Shown here: positions 9,190 through 18,041 of the stretch, one piece after another
Position numbering within the stretch: position 1 is the first letter of the stretch
Layout of the letters: each line of letters opens with the position of its first letter
Made by a program: the position numbers and the translations under genes
Notes under the pieces: model-generated
What the model saw: the letters and a program-made list of their open reading frames with translations, nothing else
Database searches by the model: none
Told to the model about the DNA's origin: nothing
NCBI GenBank assembly: GCA_964589935.1
Contig: CAZPVD010000008.1
Span: 89,722-153,721 of the forward strand
Reading direction: 5' to 3'
Origin: VHCN01 sp964589935
Lineage (GTDB): Bacteria; Verrucomicrobiota; Verrucomicrobiia; Limisphaerales; VHCN01
Length of the DNA: 64,000 bases

Positions 9190-10524
9190 TCAGATGACTT
9201 CGCGGATGGGTTCCCATCCGTCCACGAGATACTGCGGCCGGCCGGAAAGGTCGGGCAGCGTGGTCTTGTTCGCGTCAATGCCAACGCGGTTGTAAAGGGT
9301 GGCGAAGACTTCTCCGAAATGCACCGGGCGCTCGTTGGCTTCGCCGCCGAGGTGGTCCGTCGCGCCGATGACTTGGCCGGTCCTCATGCCGCCGCCGGCG
9401 AGCACCGCGCAAGAGACGCGCGGCCAATGGTCGCGTCCGGCGTTCTTGTTGATGATGGGCGTGCGGCCAAACTCGCCCCACAGCACGACGGAAACATCCT
9501 TGTCCAAACCGCGCTGGTAAATGTCCTCGATAAGCGCGCTGAATCCCTGATCCAGCAACGGCAAGTCCTGACGCAGCGCGTCGAAGTTTTTCCCGTGATG
9601 ATCCCAGCGGCTGAACGCGAGCGTCACGCAGCGCGCGCCCGCTTCGACGAGACGCCGCGCGATGAGCATGTGTTCCATGAGCTTCGGGCCGCCGTCATCG
9701 CGGTTCTTCGGGTCGCCCTTGCCGTAGCGCGCGCGGACCTTCGGGTCTTCCTTCTCGATGTCGAGCGCGTCAGCGACCTTGCTCGATGTGAGGATGCCGA
9801 AGGCCTGTTGCGTGAAGGCGTCGAGGCCGTCCATCAGCCCGCTCTGGTCCACGTCGCGGCGGAATTTGTCGAAGGAGCCAAGCAGCGCGCGGCGGTCTTC
9901 GAGACGGTCGAGGGTGATGTCGTTGAGCACCATGTCGTCCTTGCCGCGGCCCGACGGCTTGAACGGCGCGTGACCAACACCGAGGAAACCGGGCGTGCCC
10001 GCGTCGGCCCAACGCATCTCGCCCATGCGCGGCGCGAGACCGAAGAACGGCGGCACGTCGCGGCTCGTCGGCCCTTGCAGCTTGGAGAGGACGGAGCCGA
10101 GGGAGGGCCAGCCGCCGGGCGGCTGGTTGCGCGCAATGCGGCCGGTCTGGCATTGGAAGGCGTTGTGGTCGTCAATCGCGCCCACGAGCGAGCGGATGAG
10201 GACGAGCTTGTCCATCACCTTCGCCGTGAGCGGAAGGTGTTCGCAAATCTGGATGCCGGGGACATTTGTCGGGATCGGCTGGAACTCGCCGCGGATTTCC
10301 TTGGGCGCGTCGAGCTTCAAATCAAACATGTCCTGATGCGCCGGGCCGCCGGGCAGGAAGATGTTGATGATGGCCTTGTGCGAATGGCGGACGCCGGCCT
10401 GCGCCTCGGCTGCGAGCAGTTGCGGCAGCGCGACGCCGCCCATGCCGAGCGCGCCGATGCGGAGGAAGTTGCGGCGGCTTACGCCGTCACAAAAACGATT
10501 CTTGCTGCCGTAGATTGTCAGCAT
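9190..10524 (-). CDS. DUF1501 family protein, tandem copy 2
   Basis: 444 residues, ATG at 10524. Twin-arginine N-terminus MLTIYGSKNRFCDGVSRRNFLRIGALGMGG. Motifs: PGGPAHQDMFDLKLDAP, VPGIQICEHLPLTA, QPPGGWPSLGSVLSKLQGP, PGFLGVGHAPF, RWDHHGKNF and WGEFGRTPIINKNAGRDHWP. It is very like copy 1 through the C-terminal half (both have GKGDPKNRDDGGPKLMEH and LLDQG.SALIEDIYQRGLDKDVSVV), which suggests these two are the most recent duplicates. An 87-nt gap holding two small hairpins separates it from copy 1. Predicted Tat-exported, substrate unknown. Confidence 0.9.
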   Translation of the reverse strand: MLTIYGSKNRFCDGVSRRNFLRIGALGMGGVALPQLLAAEAQAGVRHSHKAIINIFLPGGPAHQDMFDLKLDAPKEIRGEFQPIPTNVPGIQICEHLPLTAKVMDKLVLIRSLVGAIDDHNAFQCQTGRIARNQPPGGWPSLGSVLSKLQGPTSRDVPPFFGLAPRMGEMRWADAGTPGFLGVGHAPFKPSGRGKDDMVLNDITLDRLEDRRALLGSFDKFRRDVDQSGLMDGLDAFTQQAFGILTSSKVADALDIEKEDPKVRARYGKGDPKNRDDGGPKLMEHMLIARRLVEAGARCVTLAFSRWDHHGKNFDALRQDLPLLDQGFSALIEDIYQRGLDKDVSVVLWGEFGRTPIINKNAGRDHWPRVSCAVLAGGGMRTGQVIGATDHLGGEANERPVHFGEVFATLYNRVGIDANKTTLPDLSGRPQYLVDGWEPIREVI

Positions 10525-10560
10525 GGACTTTAATTCTCGCCGTCAAACGCGACCCGCAAC

Positions 10561-10605
10561 GGCAGCCGAAGGGCTGCCCGATGAGCGCCGGGACCTTGCC
10601 CCGGC
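10561..10605. repeat. Two adjacent small hairpins between DUF1501 copies 1 and 2
   Basis: GGCAGCC-GAAG-GGCTGCC (10561-10578) forms a 7-bp stem with a tetraloop, and GCCGGG-accttgc-CCCGGC (10587-10605) forms a 6-bp stem. They lie between the stop of copy 1 (10612) and the start of copy 2 (10524). No T-run follows on the minus strand, so a terminator is not supported; a processing or stability element, or a repeat remnant, is possible. Confidence 0.5.
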
Positions 10606-10611
10606 TTCCGT

Positions 10612-11952
10612 TCAGACCAGCTCCCGCATCGGGTCGCAGTCAGGATCAACCAAGTGCTGCGGGCGCCCGCTGAGGTCGTTGATGTAGTGCTTGTGAACGT
10701 CAATGCCGAGGTTGTGATACAACGTCGCGAAGACTTCGCCGTATTTCACGGGCCGATCCACCGCCTCGCCGGCGATGCGGTCGGTCGCGCCGATGACCTG
10801 ACCGAGTTTCATCCCGCCGCCGGAGAGCAGCGCGAAGGAGACGTTCGGCCAGTGATCGCGCCCGCCGGAGTTGTTAATCTTCGGCGTGCGGCCAAATTCG
10901 CCCCAAACGACAACAGAGACATCCTTGTCCAGACCGCGCTGGTAGATGTCCTCGATGAGCGCACTGAGGCCTTGATCGAGCAGCGGCAAATCCTGACGCA
11001 GTGCGCCGAAGTTATCGCCGTGATGATCCCAGCGGCTGAACGCCAGCGTCACGCAGCGCGCGCCCGCTTCGACGAGACGCCGCGCGGCAAGGAAGTGCTC
11101 CATCAGTTTCGGCCCGCCGTCGTCGCGATTCTTTGGGTCGCCTTTTCCGTAACGGTCGCGGTTCTTCGGGTCTTCCTTCGATATGTCGAGCGCCTCGAGA
11201 AGTTTGCTGGAAGTCAAAACACCAAACGCCTGCTCGTTGAACGTATCGAGTCCTTCCATCAACCGGCTTGAATCCACGTCACGGCGGAATTTGTCGAAGC
11301 CCGCCAGCAGCGCCTTGCGGTCGGCGAGACGGTCGAGCGTGACGCCGTTGAGCACCATGTCTTCCATGCCGCCGCCCTTGTTCGGCTGGAACGGCGAGTG
11401 CGCTGGACCGAGGAAGCCGGGCACGCCGTTGTCGGACCACGGTGTGTGGCCCATCTTCGGCGCAAGTCCGATGAACGGCACCATGTCGCGCGAGGTCGAG
11501 CCTTCGAGTTTTGAAACAATTGAGCCGAGACACGGCCAGCCGCCGGGCGGCTGGTTGCGCGGCGAACGGCCCGTGAGGCACTGGAAGGCATCATGCCCGC
11601 CCGTCGAGCCGACCATCGAGCGGATGACCGCGCACTTGTCCATCAGCTTCGCCATGCGCGGCAGATGCTCGCAAATCTGGATGCCGTCCACGTTCGTCGC
11701 GATGGGATTGAACTGGCCGCGAAACTCGGCGGGCGCATCGGGCTTGAGGTCGAACATGTCCTGATGCGACGGACCGCCCGGCAGGAAAACCATGATGACG
11801 GCCTTGTGGCCGAGCCGCACGCCGGATTGCGATTCCGCGCGAAGCAACTGCGGCAACGCAAGCCCGCCCATGCCGAGCGCGCCAATCTTGAGAAAGTTGC
11901 GTCGCGACACGCCATCGCAGAAACGCTGTTTGGGTCCGAGGATCGTCAGCAT
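10612..11952 (-). CDS. DUF1501 family protein, tandem copy 1 (first gene of the array)
   Basis: 446 residues, ATG at 11952. The N-terminus MLTILGPKQRFCDGVSRRNFLKIGALGMGG is a twin-arginine signal. Motifs: PGGPSHQDMFDLKPDAP, VDGIQICEHLPRMA, QPPGGWPCLGSIVSKLEG, PGFLGPAHSPF, RWDHHGDNF and WGEFGRTPKINNSGGRDHWP. It is the promoter-proximal member of the array, divergent from the TPR gene at 12153, with a 200-nt spacer that should hold promoters for both directions. The family belongs to the alkaline phosphatase-like fold by published domain classification; no substrate is known. Confidence 0.9.
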   Translation of the reverse strand: MLTILGPKQRFCDGVSRRNFLKIGALGMGGLALPQLLRAESQSGVRLGHKAVIMVFLPGGPSHQDMFDLKPDAPAEFRGQFNPIATNVDGIQICEHLPRMAKLMDKCAVIRSMVGSTGGHDAFQCLTGRSPRNQPPGGWPCLGSIVSKLEGSTSRDMVPFIGLAPKMGHTPWSDNGVPGFLGPAHSPFQPNKGGGMEDMVLNGVTLDRLADRKALLAGFDKFRRDVDSSRLMEGLDTFNEQAFGVLTSSKLLEALDISKEDPKNRDRYGKGDPKNRDDGGPKLMEHFLAARRLVEAGARCVTLAFSRWDHHGDNFGALRQDLPLLDQGLSALIEDIYQRGLDKDVSVVVWGEFGRTPKINNSGGRDHWPNVSFALLSGGGMKLGQVIGATDRIAGEAVDRPVKYGEVFATLYHNLGIDVHKHYINDLSGRPQHLVDPDCDPMRELV

Positions 11953-12152
11953 AAGCCGGAGTGCTGGATGTCTTGCAAATCTATCACTGGTTGACGCGCG
12001 AACCGCAAGCCGAATTTAACGAAAACGGGAAAATATTTTGCCACGCCCCAGATTTATCACCCTGACGCGCAACGCCATTGCGCGATGAATTTCACCTTTT
12101 CCGGATTTCAAGCTTGCGTTTTCCGCGACTGCTCCAAAGATTTCCCGCCTTT
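11953..12152. promoter_or_regulatory. Divergent intergenic region, probable promoters for the DUF1501 array and the TPR gene
   Basis: This 200-nt spacer separates the minus-strand DUF1501 array from the plus-strand TPR gene and is more AT-rich than its flanks (GAAAATATTTTGCC near 12030). TTGACG at 11991-11996 could be a -35 for the plus-strand gene, with ATTTAA about 17 nt on as a weak -10. This is a visual match only, and no operator or riboswitch was recognised. Confidence 0.3.
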
Positions 12153-12929
12153 ATGAATCAGGAACAAGCCGCACCGCCGCAGACATCCACGCTGCTCGAT
12201 TTCCTCGCGTGGGTCGAGGTGAACAAGAAACGCCTCCTCTACGGCGCGGGCGGCGTGCTCGTGCTCGGCCTAGGCATCTACACCTACCAGCACATCCACG
12301 AACAGGCCGAGGCCCGCGCGAGCGCGGCGCTGCTTGCACTCACCCAGCCCGGCGAATCGGGCGCGGCGGTCAAGCCCGACGCGGACAAACTCCTGCGAGT
12401 GGCCGGCGATTTCTCCGGCACCGCCGCGGGACGCCGCGCACTGCTGCTCGGCGCCAAGGAACTGTTCACCGAGAAAAAATTTGACGCGGCGCGCGCGCGC
12501 TTCGAGCAGTTTCTCGCGGAAAACCCCGAGGCTCCCGGCGCTCCCACAGCCGCGCTCGGCGTCGCCGCGTGCCTCGATGCCGCGAACCAACTCGACCCCG
12601 CCATCTCCGCCTACCAACGCGTCACCGGCGCGTATCCGACTTCGCCCGAGGCCGTGCAGGCGCAGCTCGCGACGGCATTGCTTTACGAGGCGAAGAACCA
12701 ATCCGACCAGGCGCTGAAAATTTACGACGAAATTCTTCGCGCGCGCCGGCAGAGCGTTTGGAGTTCGGAAGCCAACATGCGCCGCGATCTTCTCCTCTCG
12801 AAAAATCCGCAGCTCTCGCCGACGAACATCATCGTGCAGCCCAAGCCCGCGCTCACGCCACCAGCGGTCAGCAACGCGGTGAAGGTTCCTCTTCCGGTTT
12901 CACCCGCAACTTCAACAAACAAGAAGTAA
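12153..12929 (+). CDS. Membrane-anchored tetratricopeptide-repeat protein (YfgM/BamD-like)
   Basis: 258 residues from the ATG at 12153 (MNQEQAAPPQTSTLLDFLAWVE). This start is preferred over one 75 nt upstream because it leads directly into a short cytoplasmic segment and then one membrane helix (LLYGAGGVLVLGLGIYTY, about residues 29-46). The rest is a periplasmic-type TPR region: AGRRALLLGAKELFTEKKFDAARARFEQFLAENP, then ALGVAACLDAANQLDPAISAYQRV, then ATALLYEAKNQSDQALKIYDEIL. The overall plan, an N-terminal anchor plus TPRs, matches YfgM-type or BamD-like outer-membrane assembly helpers. The low-complexity C-terminus is rich in Pro, Ala and Val. The ugd gene follows 64 nt later. Exact role not established. 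Confidence 0.75.
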   Translation: MNQEQAAPPQTSTLLDFLAWVEVNKKRLLYGAGGVLVLGLGIYTYQHIHEQAEARASAALLALTQPGESGAAVKPDADKLLRVAGDFSGTAAGRRALLLGAKELFTEKKFDAARARFEQFLAENPEAPGAPTAALGVAACLDAANQLDPAISAYQRVTGAYPTSPEAVQAQLATALLYEAKNQSDQALKIYDEILRARRQSVWSSEANMRRDLLLSKNPQLSPTNIIVQPKPALTPPAVSNAVKVPLPVSPATSTNKK

Positions 12930-12961
12930 CAACACCACGGGGAAACGCGCCGGGCCAAACG

Positions 12962-12989
12962 CACCTCGCACTTCACACCTCGCACTTTT
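12962..12989. repeat. Heptamer-periodic repeat upstream of ugd
   Basis: CACCTCG-CACTTCA-CACCTCG-CACTTTT: a 14-bp unit repeated twice, each half seven bases. It ends 4 nt before the ugd start codon, where a Shine-Dalgarno sequence would be expected, and it carries no purine-rich site. It is one of several heptamer-periodic tracts in this window. Confidence 0.75.
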
Positions 12990-12993
12990 CCTC

Positions 12994-14292
12994 ATGAAGC
13001 TCTGCATCATCGGCACCGGTTACGTCGGCCTCGTCACCGGCACCTGCTTCGCCGAGGTCGGTCATCACGTCACCTGCGTGGACAATGACGTGAACAAGGT
13101 GAAGACGCTCCAGGCCGGCGGCATCCCGATCTACGAGCCGGGCCTCGATGAAATGGTGAAGAAGAACACCGCCGCGGGCCGGTTGCGCTTCACCGCGAGC
13201 ACCGCGGAGGGCGTGCAGAATTCCGACGTGATCTTCATCGCCGTGCCCACGCCGCCGCAGCCGGACGGCTCCGTGGATTTGAGCTTCATCGAAAAGGTCG
13301 CGCGCGAAATCGCCGCCGCGATGACCGATTACAAGATCGTCGTGGACAAGTCCACCGTGCCAGTGAAGACCGGCGAGAAGGTCGCCGAAACCATCAAGCG
13401 TTACTGCAAGGCGAAGGTCGAGTTCGACGTGGTGAGCAATCCAGAATTTTTGCGCGAAGGCTTCGCCGTCGAAGACTTGATGAAGCCTGACCGCATCGTC
13501 ATCGGCGTCGCGAGCCAGCGCCCCGCGCAGGTCATGAAGGATGTTTACGCGCCTTTCAACGCGCCGATCATCGTCACGGACATCAACTCCGCCGAACTCA
13601 TCAAGCACGCGAGTAATTCCTTCCTCGCGCTGAAAATTTCCTACATCAACGCCGTCGCGAACATCTGCGAGGCCAGCGGCGCGAACGTCGAGGAGGTCGC
13701 CAACGGCATGGGCATGGACGCGCGCATCGGCCGGCGCTTTCTCAACGCGGGCCTCGGCTTCGGCGGCTCGTGTTTCCCGAAGGATTTGAGCGCCTTCATC
13801 AAGATCGCTGAACAGCTCGGCTGCGACTTCCGCCTGCTCAAGGAAGTCCAGCGCATCAACGCGGAGCAGATGGAGCGCTTCATCAAAAAAATCACCGACA
13901 CGCTCTGGGTGCTCAAGGACAAGAAGCTCGGCGTGCTCGGCCTTGCCTTCAAGCAGAACACCGACGACGTGCGCATGTCGCCCGCCATCGAGCTGTGCCA
14001 ACGTCTCGTGAGGGAAGGCGCCGCGCTGCGGGTCTTCGATCCCAAGGCAATGGAGAAGGCCAAGTCGCTCCTCCCCGAGGGCAAGTCCGTCACGTATGTC
14101 GCGGACATGAACGCCGTGACCGAAGGCTGCGACGCGCTCGTGATCGCGACCGAGTGGCCGGACTTCAAGCAGCTCGACCTCGACCGCGCGCGCAAGGGCC
14201 TCTCACATCCCATCATGTTTGACGGCCGCAACCTCTTCGATCCCGCCGCGATGGAAAAGGCCGGGTGGATTTACAAGAGCGTTGGGCGATAG
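12994..14292 (+). CDS. ugd: UDP-glucose 6-dehydrogenase
   Basis: 432 residues. The enzyme oxidises UDP-glucose to UDP-glucuronate with two NAD+ and supplies precursors for exopolysaccharide or lipopolysaccharide. The NAD-binding Rossmann motif GTGYVGLVTGTCFAEVGH sits at residues 7-24 with the acidic end VDND. The catalytic cysteine is C260 in GFGGSCFPKDL, and the central linker helix region NSFLALKISYINAVANICE is typical. The C-terminal UDP-binding part (GVLGLAFKQNTDDVRMSPAIEL) is intact. Length is normal for the bacterial family. No obvious Shine-Dalgarno sequence precedes the ATG. Confidence 0.97.
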   Translation: MKLCIIGTGYVGLVTGTCFAEVGHHVTCVDNDVNKVKTLQAGGIPIYEPGLDEMVKKNTAAGRLRFTASTAEGVQNSDVIFIAVPTPPQPDGSVDLSFIEKVAREIAAAMTDYKIVVDKSTVPVKTGEKVAETIKRYCKAKVEFDVVSNPEFLREGFAVEDLMKPDRIVIGVASQRPAQVMKDVYAPFNAPIIVTDINSAELIKHASNSFLALKISYINAVANICEASGANVEEVANGMGMDARIGRRFLNAGLGFGGSCFPKDLSAFIKIAEQLGCDFRLLKEVQRINAEQMERFIKKITDTLWVLKDKKLGVLGLAFKQNTDDVRMSPAIELCQRLVREGAALRVFDPKAMEKAKSLLPEGKSVTYVADMNAVTEGCDALVIATEWPDFKQLDLDRARKGLSHPIMFDGRNLFDPAAMEKAGWIYKSVGR

Positions 14293-14345
14293 ATCCGCTC
14301 AATGCGCTCGTTTGAAGAAGCGTCACGCCGTTGAATTGAACTAAC

Positions 14346-14708
14346 ATGCGCAGGCGACAGATCTACGTTGCGTTGGTGTTCGTCGCTGTTGGTGCGTTAA
14401 TCATTTTTTCGCGCCAGCTCTACGTCTGCATCGTTTTCCTGCTCGGCTTGGCTTTGGCATTCTGCTCGATTCACTGTCTGCTGCGAGTCTTCCGACCTAA
14501 TCCCACTCAAATGAAAGGCTTCGGACGATCAGGTTCTTTGGCTGAATCTGTGGTCTTCGGCGTGCTGTGGGGATGTGGCGCCGCTTACCTTTTCGCAAAA
14601 GTTTTTGGGGCCAACAAACCAACTACTTCGTTTCTATTCGCAGCGGTAATAACTTTGATCGTGCTCGTGTCTATCGGGCAGTGGTGGGAGACGCGAAAGC
14701 GGAAGTGA
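14346..14708 (+). CDS. Small membrane protein of unknown function
   Basis: 120 residues, ATG at 14346. About four hydrophobic stretches are visible: YVALVFVAVGALIIF, YVCIVFLLGLALAFCSIHCLL, VVFGVLWGCGAAYLFAKVFG and FLFAAVITLIVLVSIGQWW. The N-terminus (MRRRQI) and C-terminus (ETRKRK) are basic, consistent with both ends in the cytoplasm. Base composition is visibly less GC-rich than its neighbours, with many A/T-ending codons, so recent acquisition is possible. It sits 9 nt before mutT. No family recognised. Confidence 0.65.
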   Translation: MRRRQIYVALVFVAVGALIIFSRQLYVCIVFLLGLALAFCSIHCLLRVFRPNPTQMKGFGRSGSLAESVVFGVLWGCGAAYLFAKVFGANKPTTSFLFAAVITLIVLVSIGQWWETRKRK

Positions 14709-14717
14709 CACTCACCC

Positions 14718-15125
14718 ATGAGAGCCGTTGAAGTAGCTGCTGGTCTTCTATTCGACGACGGCAAACTCCTCATCACGCAGCGGCGTCCGCAGGATCACCT
14801 CGGCGGCTTGTGGGAATTTCCCGGCGGCAAGCGCGAGCCAAACGAAACCTTCGAGGAATGCCTCGTCCGCGAACTGCGCGAGGAACTCGGCATCGAGGCG
14901 CGCATCGGCGAACTTGTTGAAACCATCACACACGCCTACCCGGAGAAAACGGTTCACCTCCGCTTCTTTCGCTGCGCGCTGAAGGCAGAAAGCACCGAGC
15001 CGCGCCCGCAGCATTGCCACGCGCTCGCGTGGGTCAGTGCGGATGAACTCGACCGCTACGACTTCCCCGCCGCCGACGCGCAGTTGCTCGCGCACCTCAA
15101 GTCCACGCCTGTGCTCTGGCGGTGA
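14718..15125 (+). CDS. mutT: NUDIX hydrolase, MutT-type 8-oxo-dGTP diphosphatase
   Basis: 135 residues, ATG at 14718. The complete Nudix box lies at about residues 35-57: GGKREPNETFEECL followed by VRELREELGI, matching GX5EX7REUXEEXGU. The flanks fit MutT: AAGLLFDDGKLLITQRRP at the N-terminus, and WVSADELDRYDFPAADAQLLAHL at the C-terminus, the usual end of (deoxy)nucleoside triphosphate-cleaning MutT enzymes. It probably removes oxidised guanine nucleotides. A broader Nudix substrate cannot be excluded from sequence alone. Confidence 0.88.
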   Translation: MRAVEVAAGLLFDDGKLLITQRRPQDHLGGLWEFPGGKREPNETFEECLVRELREELGIEARIGELVETITHAYPEKTVHLRFFRCALKAESTEPRPQHCHALAWVSADELDRYDFPAADAQLLAHLKSTPVLWR

Positions 15126-15162
15126 AGCTGCTGCTCTCTCGCCGCGTCGAAACTCGCACATC

Positions 15163-17970
15163 ATGACGCGCCTCCTGCGAACCCTTCCAGTTGCCCTTGC
15201 CGCATTGTCGCTTGCGGTGTTGCACGCGCCAGCGGCTGAGTCGTTCACGCCCGCGCAACTTGCCGCGTGGCAGCGCAGCCCGACGAACTTCACCGGCATC
15301 AGCACCGCGGCTGACAAGCTCGTGATGCATTCGGAGAATTGGGCTTCGCTGCTTGGCCCTTCCACACCGGAGCACTTTGCTTTTGCCGCGACCGTCACCA
15401 TCGAGGAGCCTGCGAAATCCGTGCGCTTCGCGGGCGAGGGGTGGACGGTGTGGACGGACTTCGGCTACAGCGACGGCGGTTACGAGGCCGCGTTGCTCGC
15501 GCGCGTCAGCGACGGCCCCGACTGGCGCAGCAGTTCCGGCTATCGCGTGCAGCTCTCGCACAAGTTCCAGGAAGTCACGCTGCTCAAGTGGCCGATGGGC
15601 GGCTTCGTCCGCGTCGTGCCGTGCGAGGTGAAACTCAAGCAGCCGCATCGCGTCGAAGTCGTCGTCGCCGGGCCGTTCGTCACGGTGAAAGTGGACGGTC
15701 AGGAAAAAATCCGCTTCTTCGACCGCGAACTGCCTTTGCAGAAAGGCCGCGCGGGACTCGCTGTGAGCAGCGGAGCAAAAGTTTCGTTCAGCGATGTCAC
15801 GCTGAATTCCGTCAGCGCGCCGCCGGCGGTTGCGGCGACGGTTCACGTTCCCGACTTCAAGCTCCGCGAGTGGCGCGGACGCCCGTGGGTCTTTGATGGC
15901 GCGGAACCGATCCTGCTTGTCGCGACGCCGCGCGCCGGCGACCCGTGCCACCAAAACGCCAAGCTGCGTCCCGGCCTCAAGCCGCTGCTGATGTGGAACG
16001 CGCACTGGGACCTCGCGAACCAGGGCGCGTTCAAGGAGGCGGACAGCAAGATCACCGAAGTCACCGCGAACGGCGGCGGCGACTCGCTCACGCTCTCGTG
16101 GAGCGCGCGGCACGTCGGCGACGCCTTCGAGGTTCGCTCGCGCATGAAGATTGGCTGGAACGCGGCGCAGCGGGTCTATGTTTATGACGTGGATTCGAGG
16201 CTGGAGATGCGGCCAGGCAAGCAGTTCACTTTCCGTTACGGTTTTGATTTTGAACATCACACAGCGCTCGACCCGTTCGCGTGGGAATCGCTTCTACTCA
16301 AAAGCGCCGACGGGCAAATGTTTCGCCGTCCGCTGACGCCTTACGACTCCGGCCCAATTGAAAATCTCGCGACGCAGGAAGGCTTCCGCGCGTGGGTCGG
16401 CCGGCGCGGCGAGCCGTTCATCGTCGGGCCGGTCGTGGAATACGAAATCAGTTCCGGCACGAGCACGGGCCGCAAACTCAACACCGCCGTGTGCGCGTGG
16501 GCCTACGACACGGGCGTGAGTTTCCCGACCGAGACACTCAAGGGCGGCGACAAGATTGAAGTGCGTTACCGCTACACCGGTTTGCCTGCGGCGGAGTTGC
16601 TCACGATGCGCGAGCGAGCGACCGCGCCGCCGCTTCAGCGCACCGACCCGGCGCGGCATTTCATTTTCTGCGACACGTTTCCGAAAGTGGACTTCGCGCA
16701 GTTCGCGTCACTCGCGGACCCGTGGCCTTACGGGCGCGTGCCCTTCCTCAGCGGACACAACGCGCTGCCCCGCTACGCGCTCGCGTCGAACACTGGTTTT
16801 CACGGCGGCTACGCGATGCGCCTCGGCCCACGCGGCCACGCCGTCGCGAACCTGCCGGTGAAACAGCCGCTCGCGCCGGGCCGCTACATCGTCAGTGCCT
16901 GGGCGAAGGCCGACAACCTCCTCGGCCCCGGTGCGAAAATGGAACTGCTGCTCACGAAGGACAACACCGGCCACGGCTACGCGCGAATGAATTCGGCGAA
17001 TGTGCTCAAGTCCGAGACGCACTACATCGGGACCGGCACGTTCGACTGGAAGCGTGTCGGCTTCATCAGTGCCATCGCCAGCGGCGCGAAGAATCTCGCC
17101 GTCGAGTTCGACAATCCCGGCACAGGCGAAGTGCTGTTCACGGATTTTGAAATTCTGCCACTCGCGGAGCGCGCGCAACTCCCGCTCGGCATTTTATCCG
17201 CGCCAAATTCGGAACCCGCGCCGCTGCCGCCGAAGCCCGCGGGCGTTCTCGCGGACTACCGGATGCTCGAAGGCAAAGGACTGTTTGTTTTCGACAATGC
17301 AAACGGGCCGTTCGGCCTGCTTGAACTCGCGAACCTCGATTGGGTCGTCGCCGACGGCCATCACGCGCTGCGTTTCGCGGACAACACGAGCGGACGCCGC
17401 GAGTTCGCGACGTCGGGCGCGTTGGAGAACGGCTACTTCAACCATCCCTCTTACGCTGACAAGCACACGCTCCCCGTCGCCATTGCGGGTCTGCACGGCG
17501 GCGGTTTCGAGTTGCGCGGGCTGACAATGTCCGCCTTCATCAAGCCTGCGGCGGAAATGGGCAAGGCGCAGCACGGCGGCAAGGGCGACATTCTCGGCGT
17601 GGGCGCGCGGCGATTCATCCTCGGACTTCACGGACAGAAGGCGCCGTATCGCCTCGCCGCCCGGCTGAACGCGAATGACAAGGACATCTTCGAGGCACCC
17701 GACAATCTCGAAGCCGACCATTGGTATCATGTCGCGCTCACGGCGGAACCGGACAACGGCAAGTGGCATGTGAAACTCTGGCTCGACGGCCGCATGGTCC
17801 GCGAAGGCGTCTCGCAGAAGTTTGACGCGCCCGCAAGCATCCCGCCCAGCATCGTCCTCGGCGCGGAGTTGTTCTATTTCCACGACGCGTATTTTCGCGG
17901 ACTGATCGGCCGCACGACGGTCTTCGACCGCGCGCTTCCAGCGGAAGAAATCTCCACGCTCAAACCTTAG
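15163..17970 (+). CDS. Large secreted protein with concanavalin/LamG-like domains
   Basis: 935 residues from the ATG at 15163 (MTRLLRTLPVALAALSLAVLHAPAAES), which is preferred to an upstream in-frame ATG because it opens a clean signal peptide and avoids overlap with mutT. Residues about 25-220 form a beta-rich domain like the 3-keto-disaccharide-hydrolase/concanavalin group (FAFAATVTIEEPAKSVRF, GPFVTVKVDGQEKIRFFDRELP). The middle section (about 230-700) is a long beta-rich region with no motif I recognise. The C-terminus (about 785-935) is a LamG-type module: LTMSAFIKPAAEMG, DHWYHVALTAEPDNGKWHVKLWLDGR and GLIGRTTVFDRALPAEEI. It may bind or modify polysaccharide outside the cell. No catalytic residues are evident. 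Confidence 0.75.
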   Translation: MTRLLRTLPVALAALSLAVLHAPAAESFTPAQLAAWQRSPTNFTGISTAADKLVMHSENWASLLGPSTPEHFAFAATVTIEEPAKSVRFAGEGWTVWTDFGYSDGGYEAALLARVSDGPDWRSSSGYRVQLSHKFQEVTLLKWPMGGFVRVVPCEVKLKQPHRVEVVVAGPFVTVKVDGQEKIRFFDRELPLQKGRAGLAVSSGAKVSFSDVTLNSVSAPPAVAATVHVPDFKLREWRGRPWVFDGAEPILLVATPRAGDPCHQNAKLRPGLKPLLMWNAHWDLANQGAFKEADSKITEVTANGGGDSLTLSWSARHVGDAFEVRSRMKIGWNAAQRVYVYDVDSRLEMRPGKQFTFRYGFDFEHHTALDPFAWESLLLKSADGQMFRRPLTPYDSGPIENLATQEGFRAWVGRRGEPFIVGPVVEYEISSGTSTGRKLNTAVCAWAYDTGVSFPTETLKGGDKIEVRYRYTGLPAAELLTMRERATAPPLQRTDPARHFIFCDTFPKVDFAQFASLADPWPYGRVPFLSGHNALPRYALASNTGFHGGYAMRLGPRGHAVANLPVKQPLAPGRYIVSAWAKADNLLGPGAKMELLLTKDNTGHGYARMNSANVLKSETHYIGTGTFDWKRVGFISAIASGAKNLAVEFDNPGTGEVLFTDFEILPLAERAQLPLGILSAPNSEPAPLPPKPAGVLADYRMLEGKGLFVFDNANGPFGLLELANLDWVVADGHHALRFADNTSGRREFATSGALENGYFNHPSYADKHTLPVAIAGLHGGGFELRGLTMSAFIKPAAEMGKAQHGGKGDILGVGARRFILGLHGQKAPYRLAARLNANDKDIFEAPDNLEADHWYHVALTAEPDNGKWHVKLWLDGRMVREGVSQKFDAPASIPPSIVLGAELFYFHDAYFRGLIGRTTVFDRALPAEEISTLKP

Positions 17971-18041
17971 CGTGCTTCTCCGTTCGCCCCTTGTCTTCGA
18001 TTGAATTCAGCGGCACCTTGTCTATGCGCCACGGCGCGGGC

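Noticed and set aside
9319..10533. A 404-codon plus-strand frame across DUF1501 copy 2
   Set aside because: Antisense shadow of a conserved gene; similar Arg/Ala/Val-rich frames appear opposite most genes here.
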